A stretch of 43,882 nt of DNA from Bacillota bacterium (GCA_021797675.1 JAJZZH010000168.1:1-43882); one strand, 5' to 3'. Shown: positions 8,701-17,849, numbered from the stretch's first letter. The notes: generated by a model from the letters alone, not told the origin. Numbers and translations are program-made.

Positions 8701-10243
8701 GTTGAATCGCCGAGGTGGCGTTGACCAGCCCGGTGTCCATGTGTCGGAACGTCTCGGCGGGGACCACCGGCGACGGGGCGGGCGAGGGAGCGGCCACCGG
8801 CGCATCGGCCGGGTGCTTGTCCCCAGCATGGCGGGAGGAGGGGCCGGATGGCGCCGGGGTCAGGGTGCCGTTGGTGCCGATAGCAAACACGTGCAGATTG
8901 CTATTCTGCGGGAGCGTGATTGACGCGATGGTCTTGCCCGCTGCGAGCGGCACCGTCGCCAGGTAGACGCCGACTTGGTTTCCGGTGAGGCCTGCCGAAC
9001 TCGTCTCGGCCACGCTGGCGACCAGGGTATCGGACGTACCGGCGGCGCTGTCTGCCAGCCAGTTGGGAAACATGAGAGAGAACGACTGCATGGTCCCGTC
9101 GGTATACGTTATCATGCCCGTGCCCGACTGATTGCCATAGGTGGCGGCGCCTAAGAATCCGAGCGTCGTTCCCGATCCCGAAAACGGGATGCGTTGGCCG
9201 CCCGCATCCACCGTGTCGCGGCTGCCGGCTGGCACATTGGGCCAGGTAAAGTGGACGCCGTCGAAGGTCAGGGCCGCACCCGGCGCAAACCCGGCGGTTT
9301 GCAGCGATTCGGCGGAATAGCTGTAAGGCACGCCGAGCCCTCCGAAAATATCCCCCGCCCCGGGGTTGGACGCGCTCGAAATGGCGATGGCATTGAAGGC
9401 ATCGGCAAATGACGTGTAGATGGGGATCGCATTGGTGGTCTGGAAGTTCCAGGCGGTGGCTGTGGTTTGAATCCAGGGTAGGGATTTGACCACGCTTAGA
9501 TCGAGTGCGTTCGAAAGGCCGTATGCTCCGCCGGTTCCGTTGGCCACCTGGACGGTGTAGGAGCCGGGAGGGACGTACGGAGGCACCTGAAAACTGAAGT
9601 AATAGGCGTGGGACCAACTGATCGTGAAGCTGGTCTGCCGGCGATGCGGCTCTGAGATGGCGGTGAACACCTGGCCCGACTGCGTGTTCTTCAGATAGGC
9701 GACATCATTGTACCAAGGGTGGGATTGGTTGCCATTCCACAGATTGGTGCCGAACACCCGCAGCTGTTCGCCAGGGACAACGGTCTGCAACGACTGCGAG
9801 AACAGATCGGGCGTATTGGCCAAGAACGGCGGAGAATAGCCAGCCTGGGTCTTCACCCACACCACCTCGGGACCGCCATTGTCCGCCGGGGCGACCGTGG
9901 TCAAGATCTGGCCGCTTTGGTATTCGGGGGTTGCGGTCATCGATCCGGCGGGAGGGGTGGTGGGCAGACTGGGGATGGTGGAGGGACTGGCCGCCTCGGC
10001 CATGAGCGTGTCGGTAGTGGCGGCGGGAGGCTGCCATATATAGACCGTTCCCCCCATCAAGTTGTCGCCGGTAATTTCAAACGAGTCATTTCCTCCCAGG
10101 ATGGGCCCGACATTGCTGATGGCCGGTGGGGCGGTAGCCTGCGGCGTGCTTTGGGCGAACACGGAGGCTTGCTGTGCCAACGGTGCGCACAGCAAGCCGA
10201 TGGGGAGCAAGACAGCCAGGGTTATGCGGGAAAGCCGTTTCAT
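5705..10243 (-). CDS. Secreted pectate-lyase-like beta-helix protein with Ig-like and LVIVD-type repeats
   Basis: This 1512-aa protein starts with a clear signal peptide (MKRLSRITLAVLLPIGLLCA..., probable cleavage near SVFAQ). A beta-rich N-terminal part opens with a TIG/IPT-like stretch at about residues 40-75. From about 500 to 1075 it matches pectate-lyase superfamily right-handed beta-helices, opening with TSAIQHALDAAAKAGGG and IVALPPGLFG. Residues about 1080-1160 form a bacterial Ig-like (BIG2) domain (VTATVYDQSG...). The remainder has beta-propeller-like LVIVD repeats (VVNVSNPADP, IDVSNPANL, IDISNPAQM) and ends in a Ser/Thr-rich tail. It probably binds or cuts polysaccharide outside the cell; no catalytic residues could be assigned. 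AGGAGGAGA precedes the ATG by about 7 bp. Confidence 0.85.
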   Translation of the reverse strand: MKRLSRITLAVLLPIGLLCAPLAQQASVFAQSTPQATAPPAISNVGPILGGNDSFEITGDNLMGGTVYIWQPPAATTDTLMAEAASPSTIPSLPTTPPAGSMTATPEYQSGQILTTVAPADNGGPEVVWVKTQAGYSPPFLANTPDLFSQSLQTVVPGEQLRVFGTNLWNGNQSHPWYNDVAYLKNTQSGQVFTAISEPHRRQTSFTISWSHAYYFSFQVPPYVPPGSYTVQVANGTGGAYGLSNALDLSVVKSLPWIQTTATAWNFQTTNAIPIYTSFADAFNAIAISSASNPGAGDIFGGLGVPYSYSAESLQTAGFAPGAALTFDGVHFTWPNVPAGSRDTVDAGGQRIPFSGSGTTLGFLGAATYGNQSGTGMITYTDGTMQSFSLMFPNWLADSAAGTSDTLVASVAETSSAGLTGNQVGVYLATVPLAAGKTIASITLPQNSNLHVFAIGTNGTLTPAPSGPSSRHAGDKHPADAPVAAPSPAPSPVVPAETFRHMDTGLVNATSAIQHALDAAAKAGGGIVALPPGLFGISRTLVIPPGVELHGAGAGATTITVLNGSYLKSPSSSAPVLNEWGQSFGNTAPLIWLQTEDGIANLTVRGGPGAGAGVLIEPPIYGQVATHVFLNRVTVSLKSSQMLATRQVQATGAIGIAFGSSSNGLGIWNSTIAAPYPVLAFMNAGGEIARYARILNDTFNYTPRQSGDESATFPSFQHAMFADNTVNNGTTGLQWYGQSDNWFYNNVFTGIGGEQNSSEQLFDQLHTTFWYAPVASATATTLTSASYQNQTLASVEANSWAGSAAATLKAGLPIYAVIVGGPGFGEYRRVASVSNDTIKLNRPWNITPNATSEFVLTQEPTHNIYLRNASTNTNGDFLTTAGLGQVFAMTQATMSGGMLAWQGRTYPTQYGPMPLGQITLNAWNTIIGSDLRYSGGIDEGIRGTIKPAGAKIFPIRFANLITQNLVTGGVGSIQPSQAINQYSPYWDGRSCPLSLYCGPYDLVNRAAGIDVNGQDNIVENNDVVGLPTGIWITGSGAGNVVRRNQIVYPAYTGILDSTHQSIITQNTIIQSPANSAPQPTTLTVSPQSLTLAPNASHTVTATVYDQSGQPMTGQTITWSSANSKIATVNATGTVTGVSAGSTTITAAVDGLSAKVAVTVSLPPGTMRVAAQSVSSLPGGALALSGNNLFVGGRISSTASQLSVLNPTSLAVVGSVYMPGAYPDGAPAAYGNYVYWPVNHAGLQVVNVSNPADPKVVNRIPLTSNSLTFAAQVAGTDLYVTTVSGVAVFSLANPALPQLLGTIGVPPGPFYAGMHHLYEIPWDSSKLTVINDVYGSGFGQTVGTFDLAKYPQYSGGSTTWSSFLPSSQLYKSGNNLYVGVTGRTTSFMGVLAIDVSNPANLTLSSAISLGAAPPSNTTGITGLNGAGNHLFVAVQTPNSERGLYNIDISNPAQMTLTSKLLNSPSPYLTVFWNQSVAVIGNYVYVTGVNPPVMSVYVEPSTPSTSSSAASGTG

Positions 10244-11529
10244 TCTTTATCTCTCCTCCTGACAATGAAATTTCACAAATAAGAGAGCGTCGCATTAGCA
10301 TTCTGGCATGCCCATATTTTCCTTCCACCCCACAGATGTTGTGAGTATTCATACAAAAGTTGTTTCTGGGGACGCGGGAGGGACGTTCGTGATATCTGCG
10401 CCGGGAAACCGCCTTGGAGCGGAGGGGGATGGCCGCTGGGCACGTTCGGCGTTCATCACCTAGGAGCTTGTCCATAAATCCCCATGAGCACGTGCAAAAC
10501 TACAATATATTCCGCAGTTTCTGGAAACGATACCATATATTGTGGATACGGTTGGCATGATTCGAATTAATGGACATGCTCCTAGGGTTTTTGGTGGATT
10601 CACCTAGCGCGCTGCGGGCGCACGGCCGCTGACCAGGTCGCTGCATGGGCGTGGTGCCGTGGGGCCTCGATAATCGGTCTTGCCTGATGCCGTCCCCCTC
10701 GCGTTCGACCTCACGTATTCTTCCTGGTCCGTTTGACATCTTCGTCCGTTTTCCTAAAGGGCTGCATTGAGTGTCGGGTCGTGGTTACGGGAATCAGATG
10801 AAATGTTTCATCCGTTGTGTTGGATGGATGATTTCGTGTATCGTAAGGGATAGAAAATTGGTTGCCTTCGCAAGAAAATTGTGATTGATTGCCATCAACT
10901 CTGTCAGGTGGTCACGACCCCGGTGGGCGGTCGCATCCTGGAGATGGGCGGCGTCTGGCGCGGCAGCGATGGTGCGGGGCGCTTCGGTCCGGTGCATGTT
11001 TGCGGGAAGTCGCGGTATTTGACGGCAGTGCGAAGTGGTCTTAAGCGTCTAGCGCCATGCGAAAATGGTGGCCTAATCGCCTCGCAAGCGTTACCCAAAG
11101 AAATAAGGGCAGTGCTGAAGCGTGCCTGCCATATAGATCAGCGTTGCCCGTTGGGGAGTCGGTGGTAAGTCGATGCATCGCCGGACGGCTGACCTCCGGT
11201 GCTGATCAAAGGAATTGACGAGCCTGCTTAGGCTCGGTTGGCCGATGCTGAAGGCTTGCGATGACGGAACCCCAGGCTTCGCTTCAAGTGGCTTCACGAC
11301 AAACTCGGCGGTCCATCGTGCACTCACAAGCCGTAGGGTTGCCTTGAGCAAGGCGGCACAGACACGACCGTAGCTCCAGCAGGGCCCCAGAATGGTGTCC
11401 TGCGGGGGGAGCCAATGAAACGCTGGGCAGGAAGTTTGCGGCCTCTGCTTTGGGTGCACGTGACCCAGGATTTGAGCAACTGACGCTGAACGATTTTAAC
11501 GATGATTCCTGCGAAAGGAGAGGTTGCCC
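10244..11529. other. Long intergenic region holding a MITE-like element
   Basis: Apart from the element at 10460-10585, no gene is supported here. Open frames at 10881-11168 (plus) and 11091-11459 (minus) have no ribosome binding site and no recognisable domain. The part beside 10243 must hold the promoter of the beta-helix gene, but no convincing -35/-10 pair was found. The part beside 11530 holds the promoter of the AraC gene. Confidence 0.55.
10460..10585 (+). mobile_element. MITE-like element, copy 1 (118 bp plus CTAG flanks)
   Basis: The ends are GAGCTTGTCCAT (10464-10475) and ATGGACATGCTC (10570-10581), a 12-bp inverted repeat with one mismatch. The element is flanked on both sides by CTAG (10460-10463 and 10582-10585), consistent with a target duplication. 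The interior is AT-rich and non-coding. The reverse complement of the element at 36527-36646 aligns along its length with conserved blocks, so these are two copies of one family. The parent transposase is not in the window. Confidence 0.82.
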
Positions 11530-12405
11530 ATGCGAGACAATCAACTGTGGCCGGCCTTGGATTATTTCGGGGTTGATGAGTTGATGACTGGTAACCCGCT
11601 GTTCGGCGTGCGATGGGGTTCTCTGTCGCATCCCACAGCCTGCCACCAACACGCAGGATACGCGTTTTATCATTGCATTTCGGGGGCTGGAGAGCTTATC
11701 TTAGATGGCCAACCCTACACCGTGCAAGGAGGAGACGTGGTCGTATTTGATGGCACTATGCCCCATACCTTTCGATACTTTCAGTGGACGGCGCGGCAAA
11801 TTATCCATTTTCGACCGGAGTGGTTGCCTCTCAGCGCTTCGGAGGAGATTGCCGGACTACTGCGAATCCTGAACCAGCGGGGTCTCGTGGCGTTCCATGT
11901 GAACACGAGTGCGTCGTGCGAACTGGAGGAACTAGGGCAAAAGATTATTCGAGAGCAATTAAGTCAACGCTACGGGTACGTGGCATATTGCGCCGCCATG
12001 CTGGAACAAACGTTGATCTTGCTGGCGAGGGAAATGAAGGAGGCTGAGCAGCCTAATTCGAGGGGGAAGCTACGCCATCCGATTGTGGTTCAGGTGCAGG
12101 AATATATTGACGATCATTTTGCTACTGATCTCAACATTAGTCAGATATCAGAGACATTTCATGTCAATCGGTCGTATCTGAGCACGTTGTTCAAGCGCAA
12201 TACCGGGATGACCCTGATCGACTACATCCACCACAAAAGGGTTGCCGTAGCGGCAGAATTGCTAGCCGATACCTCGGACCCAGTGTGGAAGATTGCGCAG
12301 GAAGTGGGATTTGCCGACGTCACCTACTTTGCTCGGATATTCCGACGGCATACGGGGACGCTGCCCCACGTAGCGCGCGCAGGCGGTCCGGAACCCTCGG
12401 CGTGA
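11530..12405 (+). CDS. AraC-family transcriptional regulator with cupin sensor domain
   Basis: This 291-aa regulator has an N-terminal cupin-type sugar-sensing domain (about residues 20-150, with HQHAGYAFYHCISG and ILDGQPYTVQGGDVVVF). Its C-terminal double helix-turn-helix (about 190-285) carries HVNRSYLSTLFKRNTGMT and VGFADVTYFARIFRRHTG, the hallmark AraC/XylS signature. The ATG at 11530 follows AAAGGAGAG by 7 bp; a TTG two codons upstream is less well placed. Such proteins usually activate sugar uptake and degradation genes, and the transporter operon about 1.7 kb downstream is the obvious target. A decayed paralogue lies at 35611-36503 at the other end of the cluster. Confidence 0.92.
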   Translation: MRDNQLWPALDYFGVDELMTGNPLFGVRWGSLSHPTACHQHAGYAFYHCISGAGELILDGQPYTVQGGDVVVFDGTMPHTFRYFQWTARQIIHFRPEWLPLSASEEIAGLLRILNQRGLVAFHVNTSASCELEELGQKIIREQLSQRYGYVAYCAAMLEQTLILLAREMKEAEQPNSRGKLRHPIVVQVQEYIDDHFATDLNISQISETFHVNRSYLSTLFKRNTGMTLIDYIHHKRVAVAAELLADTSDPVWKIAQEVGFADVTYFARIFRRHTGTLPHVARAGGPEPSA

Positions 12406-12803
12406 TATTCGCTCGGGTTCTGACCCCGCGGCGTCAAGACCGGTTCGAGGTGCAATAACGGGTCGCAGCGCATCTGCCTAAACAGTCACCCCTAATCGAA
12501 GAGTTTGCCTGCATTCTCGTCGACTGGCGGCCTCAACGCGTTGACCGTCGGCTGCCGGTGCAGTGCTTCCTTGCGTAACATCCAGCACAAACGTGGGGAT
12601 GCCGTGTTAACGTCCGAAGAGCGTAATGCGGGTCGACTGCGTGGGGTAATTTCCATTACATTGTGACCTTTGTCGGGTTCTGGTGCCAGATGGATAGTGG
12701 CATCGAGCGTGATCATGGCCGATGTCAAGAAAACCCGGACTACGGGGTAAAGCCCCCAAAGTGCTATTTGACCCAAACGGCCAGGGTTGAGCAGATGACT
12801 GAG
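12406..12803. other. Convergent intergenic region, no gene seen
   Basis: This region separates the plus-strand AraC gene from the minus-strand RraA-like gene. Short open frames on both strands have no ribosome binding site or recognisable domain. No strong terminator with a T-run was found for either gene. Confidence 0.5.
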
Positions 12804-13529
12804 TTACTTTTGGGACTGGCGAGCCTTCCATTGAACCAGCTCAATTTTGGCCTCGTCGTTGAGTGGATAGTATTTGCTGAGTTCGCCCCCAGCGCGGAGC
12901 CGTTCCCGCGTAAAAGCCTCCCAGCCTTCTTTGTCCGCTGCCGCGTCGATAACCTGGTGGATCGCGCTTTCGGGGACCACCACCGCCCCATCGTCATCGG
13001 CAATTATCATGTCGCCGGGTCTGACCAGAACGCCGCCACAGGCAATATCCACGTTGTGGGCATAAGGGAAGAGCGTTGCTTGGTCGGCGAAATTCGGGGT
13101 GGTGTAGGTGGACCAAATCGGTAAATCGAGTCCCCGAAGACTTGGCATGTCGCGTACGCCGCCATCCGCTACGATTCCCACCCCTCCCTGGCGCATAAAG
13201 TAGGTAACTAGCATTTCTCCGACGCATCCCGTGTGCGGATCCCCCATCGCATCGATCACCATAAAATCATGCGGGGTGACAGCATCCAGGGCCGCCCACA
13301 AGGCCGTCCGACGCTCCGCATACTCTTGACCAGCGGGATTAAACACATCCTCTCGTCGCGGAAGGAATTTGAGGGTGCGGGCGAATCCAATGGCGCGTGC
13401 CCCGGGATGTCGACTGACCGGTCCGCAAATGGTAACCCCGTGAAATTCCAAGTGGTGTAGCATGCCGGTTGCCATCGCGCTGCTCACCTCTAACTCGGTC
13501 AGCCTCTGAATAATGTCCGCTTTATCCAC
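12804..13529 (-). CDS. RraA-like protein (HMG/CHA aldolase or oxaloacetate decarboxylase family), copy 1
   Basis: This 241-aa protein has the RraA / 4-hydroxy-4-methyl-2-oxoglutarate aldolase fold. Signs are the GEMLVTYFMRQGGVG segment, the metal-site signature ADGGVRDM and the late ADDDGAVVVPE strand. True aldolases of this family cleave hydroxylated 2-keto acids to pyruvate plus a partner, and many members decarboxylate oxaloacetate. The GTG at 13529 is chosen because AAGGGAG lies 8 bp upstream; a TTG seven codons earlier lacks a site. It is transcribed away from the transporter operon, leaving a 565-bp shared upstream region. Aldol cleavage of a 2-keto-3-deoxy sugar acid is a plausible local role. 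Confidence 0.85.
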   Translation of the reverse strand: MDKADIIQRLTELEVSSAMATGMLHHLEFHGVTICGPVSRHPGARAIGFARTLKFLPRREDVFNPAGQEYAERRTALWAALDAVTPHDFMVIDAMGDPHTGCVGEMLVTYFMRQGGVGIVADGGVRDMPSLRGLDLPIWSTYTTPNFADQATLFPYAHNVDIACGGVLVRPGDMIIADDDGAVVVPESAIHQVIDAAADKEGWEAFTRERLRAGGELSKYYPLNDEAKIELVQWKARQSQK

Positions 13530-14094
13530 GCGGCGGCTCCCTTCAATCAACCTTTGGCACCATCTTCGTCATATCCGTTCCCGAAAGCGACAACTTGCAA
13601 CGCCTATTGAGACATTTGGTCACGATCCGCGAGCTGAGCGTATTCTGTGCGTCCGAGAAATTCATCGTCCCGCTCGTCTGCACAAAGTACTAACAAATCT
13701 CCGATTGTCTCCAACAATCGTTTGATGTTGGGACGAACAATGCGTCTTATCATAAATTATACCGTTCGGGTTTGATAATGGCTATGGTCCGCGCAGCCGG
13801 AGGCTTTCTAGAGAAGGTCACAGCGGACGCCAGCGTTTTTGTGCGGGAAATACTAAGGCCTGCGATCGGTGTATGCCGCGAGGAATAAAATAAGGAGGTT
13901 ATTTCGGAGATTCCGGCGGCGCATGAGGGCATTGCGGCGAGCGTCTGTTGCAAATTCGGAAACAGTGGCCATTACGTAACGCGTACGGAAATCGTTGACG
14001 CGTTGCTATGCCCCCGTTGAAGGCATAGGTCCCCTACCTCCGTGCGACACGGGCGAGGACGTTCTGGCGGGCGGAGAATTCAGGGGGAGAGGCA
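13530..14094. other. Divergent regulatory region between RraA-like gene and transporter operon
   Basis: Promoters for both divergent transcripts must lie here. An AT-rich patch at 13726-13771 is the most promoter-like stretch, but the spacing of candidate -35 and -10 boxes is poor. No gene and no clear operator repeat were found. Confidence 0.5.
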
Positions 14095-15081
14095 ATGATC
14101 CGGGAAGTTGCAAATACGCGCTCTGGTGCGACCGGAGCGCAACCGCATCCAAAGCAAGAGAGTTTGGCGAAACGCCAGTGGACAACCTTTCGCAAAAATA
14201 AGGAACTGTTCATTCTGTCGCTCCCGGCCCTCATCTACATTTTGGTGATGTCGTACTTGCCGATGGTAGGCGTTATCATCGCGTTCAAGCAGTATTACGA
14301 CATCTCGGGAATTTTCGGCAGCCCGTGGGTGGGCTTGCAGAATTTTGCGTTCTTCTTTCAGAGTCAGGATGCATGGATCGTGACCCGGAACACGGTGTTA
14401 TACAATGCCGCGTTTATTGTCTTTGGAACGGTGTGTGCGGTGGGCTTGGCGCTCGTGATGCATCAGGTGAAAACGTCCAAGCTGCTCATCGTCTACCAGA
14501 CCGTGATGCTCTTGCCGTACTTCGTATCCTGGATCGTGGTGGCCTATATCGTGTATGGATTTTTGAGTCAGCAATACGGCATGTTGAATTCTGTGGTCGC
14601 ATTTTTGGGGCTAAAACCCATTAACTGGTATCAAGCGCCCCAATACTGGCCGGTCATTTTGGTGTTTTGTGACTTGTGGCGCCGGGTAGGATTTTCGACC
14701 CTGGTGTATTTCGCCGGCATTATGGGCTTGGATCCGACCTATTTTGAAGCCGCGATTATGGATGGCGCCACACGGTGGCAGATTGCGCGGTCGATCACCG
14801 TGCCGATGATCAGCAATCTGATTGTGATCCTGTTTATTCTGGCGGTCGGGACCATCTTTAATGCCGATTTTGGACTGTTCTATTTCGTGCCGAACAGTTC
14901 GCCCTTCTTGTCCTCGGTCACCGATGTGATTAACGTGTTCGTCTACAACGCACTCATCAACACCGGGAGCATCGGCATGGCGGCGGCGGTCGGCCTCTAT
15001 CAATCGGCCGTGGGGTTCGTGTTGGTCATTTTGACCAATTGGATCGTACGGCGAATCAGCCCGGAACATTCGCTCTTTTAG
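14095..15081 (+). CDS. Sugar ABC transporter permease, LplB type
   Basis: This 328-aa membrane protein has six predicted helices after a cytoplasmic N-terminal tail. It carries the EAA loop that docks the ATPase (EAAIMDGATRWQIARSITVP). The opening helix LFILSLPALIYILVMSYLPM and the GVIIAFKQY segment are typical of LplB-like CUT1 permeases for oligosaccharides or uronides. GGGGGAGAG precedes the ATG. It is the first gene of the transporter operon, followed directly by the second permease and the binding protein. No ATP-binding subunit is encoded in the window, as is usual for Gram-positive CUT1 systems that share an MsmX-like ATPase. Confidence 0.93.
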   Translation: MIREVANTRSGATGAQPHPKQESLAKRQWTTFRKNKELFILSLPALIYILVMSYLPMVGVIIAFKQYYDISGIFGSPWVGLQNFAFFFQSQDAWIVTRNTVLYNAAFIVFGTVCAVGLALVMHQVKTSKLLIVYQTVMLLPYFVSWIVVAYIVYGFLSQQYGMLNSVVAFLGLKPINWYQAPQYWPVILVFCDLWRRVGFSTLVYFAGIMGLDPTYFEAAIMDGATRWQIARSITVPMISNLIVILFILAVGTIFNADFGLFYFVPNSSPFLSSVTDVINVFVYNALINTGSIGMAAAVGLYQSAVGFVLVILTNWIVRRISPEHSLF

Positions 15082-15107
15082 TCACTCAGGAATCGGGGGG
15101 ACGTGTC

Positions 15108-15995
15108 GTGCCAAGCGGCGGGATTAGTATTATTCGAGTGGCCTTTCACACCTTGCTGGGGTGCCTGACGGCGATGTTTGTCATCCCCTTTGTCTTGGTG
15201 ATTTCCATCTCACTGAGCAACCAAGGGTGGTTGAACGCGCATGGATTTTCATTGTGGCCCCATGGCCTCACTTTGCTCGCATATCGCTTTATCCTGCAAG
15301 AGCCCGGGATCATCTTGCGGGCCTACGGCGTGACCATCTTTGTCACCGTGGTGGGCACCACCTGCAGCATATTTCTGACCACCTTGATTGGCTATGTCAT
15401 TTCTCGCCCCGACTATGCCTACCGCAGAGTCACCACGTTATACATTTTCTTTACCATGCTGTTTAGCGGAGGGTTGGTGCCGTTTTACCTCTTGATGACC
15501 AAGTATCTCCATTTGGGCGACACGATTTGGGCCATGATCGTGCCAGGCCTGTTGAGTCCCTTTTATATTCTGGTGATGAAAGGGTTCTTGTCGAAAATCC
15601 CGGTGGAGATTATCGAGTCGGCCAAGATCGACGGAGCCAGCGAATGGCGCATATTCTTCCGTCTGGTGCTGCCCCTGGCCACTCCCGCCTTAGCCACCGT
15701 CGGGGTCTTCGCCGCCTTTGGGTTTTGGTCGGAATGGTTCAATGCGCTGCTGTTTATCACGAATCAAAATCTGGTGCCGATCCAATTGTTGTTATATCGC
15801 ATTTTCGAGAATATCCAAATGATTACTTCCAATCCCCAAGCAGCGAGTGCACTCGGAATTAACATGAATGCGGTCCCCACGACCGCCGCGATGATGGCCC
15901 TGGTGGTGTTTGTGGCGGGGCCGACTTTGCTGCTGTTTCCGTTATTGCGGCGGTTCTATGTGCAAGGGTTGACCGTCGGTTCCCTGAAGGGGTGA
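15108..15995 (+). CDS. Sugar ABC transporter permease, LplC/YtcP type
   Basis: This 295-aa membrane protein has six helices and the CUT1 EAA loop (ESAKIDGASEWRIFFRLVLP). The C-terminal RRFYVQGLTVGSLKG is the standard ending of LplC-like permeases. The GTG at 15108 is chosen because a GGGGGGAC site precedes it by about 8 bp and it clears the upstream stop by 26 bp. A TTG at 15039 would overlap the first permease and lacks a site. It forms the heterodimeric channel with the preceding permease. Confidence 0.92.
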   Translation: MPSGGISIIRVAFHTLLGCLTAMFVIPFVLVISISLSNQGWLNAHGFSLWPHGLTLLAYRFILQEPGIILRAYGVTIFVTVVGTTCSIFLTTLIGYVISRPDYAYRRVTTLYIFFTMLFSGGLVPFYLLMTKYLHLGDTIWAMIVPGLLSPFYILVMKGFLSKIPVEIIESAKIDGASEWRIFFRLVLPLATPALATVGVFAAFGFWSEWFNALLFITNQNLVPIQLLLYRIFENIQMITSNPQAASALGINMNAVPTTAAMMALVVFVAGPTLLLFPLLRRFYVQGLTVGSLKG

Positions 15996-16096
15996 TGCCT
16001 ATGTAAGATGGGCGATGGTTTCACGGTGTGCAGGGTCTAATGCAGAGCGGACGGCGACTTCGAGCGCTGCCGACGACCACAGAAAGGATGAATGTC

Positions 16097-17662
16097 GTGA
16101 AGATGACGACGATCAGTAAGGCGGTGATCGGGGCGGCTCTATTAGGGAGCTGCAGCCTCATCGGCACCGGGATAATCCAAGCCGCCCCGGCCCCCGTGTC
16201 GGTGAATTGGTACTATCCGGAATTTAATACGGCGGTTCCGCCGAATCAGAATCAAGTGCAAGCGGCCGTCAACCGCATCACCGAAAAGGCGATTGGGGTC
16301 AAGGTTCACTTGATCCCCATTCCTGGCGGTGGCGCCGCCTATCCGCAAAAACTCAGCGTCATGTTGGAAACCGGGCAGGCGACCGGTATCGTGTGGACAT
16401 CGAGTTGGTCCCTGCCCTGGACGAACGAGGTCGCCGCCAAGGCGTTTTTGCCGCTCAATAGCTTGATCGCCAAGTACGGCAGGGGTCTGACCCGCACGCT
16501 GGGTACCAAGTTCCTCAAAGGGATGGCGTATAACGGTACGATCTATGCGATTCCGAACCTGCAGATAGAAGCGTACCAACCGCAACTGGATGGGGAGATC
16601 ACAGCCAGCGAGGCCAAGGCCCTCAATCTGCAACTGGCCAAACTGCCGGGCGGTGCTTACGAACCGACCAAGATTCACACGTTTCCGGCTTTGCACGCGT
16701 TCTTGGTTAACCTGCACAAAAAGTATCCGAAGCAGATTCCGTTAGTAACGGGGCAGTTCGGCACCGTATTATTTCCGGAAACGTACGGATACTGGGCGGT
16801 GCTTACGGGCACTACAAATCCGTTTTTCGTTAAAATGCAGCCTAGTTACGGGAAGAACCCACCCAAAATCACGTTAGCGCTCAATATGTTCCGACAATAC
16901 ATTGCCATGCTGCATAACTGGTACCAGCAAGGCCTCATTAACCAGGATGCGGGCGACATCACGGCCACCGAGGCGCACGCCCTGCAGGCCACCGGGACAG
17001 AAGTGCTCGAATCGTGCAATGGCGTGCCTGCCTGGAATCCCGGCAACGAGGCGTCCGGCGTGCCGAAGGGGTACCTGCCGATTAACCTCCGCATCACGGA
17101 GGGGCCGCTACACGGTGCCCCCATCTATACGGGTGACGCCAGTACGGCCAATGCGATTGCGGCGGCGACGCCAGCCCCCCAGCGGATGGCGGCGATGAAG
17201 CTGCTCAATCTGGTAAACACCGATTCGCAACTGTACAACCTGATCGCGTTTGGGTTTCCCAAGGTGGATTACAAGAAGATCGGACCGAACAGTATCGTGT
17301 TTACTGCAGCCGGTGCCAAGTATTTTGCCAACGACAACTGGGCGTTTGGGAATGTGACGCGCGGCTACACCCCCACCTCGCCTGCGTATCCGAAGTTCTC
17401 GTGGAAGGTTATGGAAAACATCAACCACCACGCGGTGGCTTCGCCGCTGGTAGGCTTTAACTTCAATACCACGCCGGTGCAGACCCAGTTAGCCGATATG
17501 GCGGCGGTCGAGGCGCAGTGGAACCAGCCCTTGTTGGCCGGGGTGTATCCGGTCAGCAAGTTGAGTAAATTCGAAGCCGCGATGAACGCAGCCGGGCAGC
17601 AGGTCGTGCTCAAAGCGCTCACCCGGCAATTCGACGCGTGGTGGAAGGCCACGCATAAATAG
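16097..17662 (+). CDS. Extracellular sugar-binding protein of the ABC transporter (LplA-like)
   Basis: This 521-aa family-1 solute-binding protein belongs to the LplA-like group of long CUT1 binding proteins. It has a secretion signal, with LLGSC resembling a lipobox at about residues 15-19. An AxA-type site (IIQAAPAP) lies further on, so lipoprotein versus secreted form is unresolved. The mature part shows the usual SBP pattern (NWYYPEFNT, GVKVHLIPIPGG, MAAMKLLNLVNTDSQLYNLIAFG). The GTG at 16097 follows AGAAAGGA by 8 bp; earlier ATGs in frame (for example 16088) overlap that site. It is third in the transporter operon. A stem-loop after the stop may protect its mRNA and raise its level relative to the permeases. 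Confidence 0.9.
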   Translation: MKMTTISKAVIGAALLGSCSLIGTGIIQAAPAPVSVNWYYPEFNTAVPPNQNQVQAAVNRITEKAIGVKVHLIPIPGGGAAYPQKLSVMLETGQATGIVWTSSWSLPWTNEVAAKAFLPLNSLIAKYGRGLTRTLGTKFLKGMAYNGTIYAIPNLQIEAYQPQLDGEITASEAKALNLQLAKLPGGAYEPTKIHTFPALHAFLVNLHKKYPKQIPLVTGQFGTVLFPETYGYWAVLTGTTNPFFVKMQPSYGKNPPKITLALNMFRQYIAMLHNWYQQGLINQDAGDITATEAHALQATGTEVLESCNGVPAWNPGNEASGVPKGYLPINLRITEGPLHGAPIYTGDASTANAIAAATPAPQRMAAMKLLNLVNTDSQLYNLIAFGFPKVDYKKIGPNSIVFTAAGAKYFANDNWAFGNVTRGYTPTSPAYPKFSWKVMENINHHAVASPLVGFNFNTTPVQTQLADMAAVEAQWNQPLLAGVYPVSKLSKFEAAMNAAGQQVVLKALTRQFDAWWKATHK

Positions 17663-17755
17663 CCCGGACCCGGAAGGGTAGCATTCCGGGCCCTAATCCG
17701 GAAACGAACGGCGGCTTGGAGCCAACCTACCAGAAGACAAGCGCTCCGAGCCGCC
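17662..17755 (+). terminator. Two successive stem-loops after the binding-protein gene
   Basis: GCCCGGA (17662-17668) pairs with TCCGGGC (17685-17691). Further on, GGCGGCTTGGAGC (17710-17722) pairs with GCTCCGAGCCGCC (17743-17755), a 13-bp stem with one G-U pair. Neither is followed by a run of T, so partial termination or 3'-end stabilisation is more likely than full termination. Confidence 0.5.
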
Positions 17756-17849
17756 TTCATCGAAGACAGTACGAAGACATAGACGTCCGCCGACAAACGC
17801 GTGGCGGCATTGGGGCGACGCATCCAATAACGCAGACGGGAGTTACGCA

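Noticed and set aside
10881-11168. 95-codon open frame in the intergenic region
   Set aside because: No ribosome site, no recognisable domain and overlap with equally long frames on the other strand.
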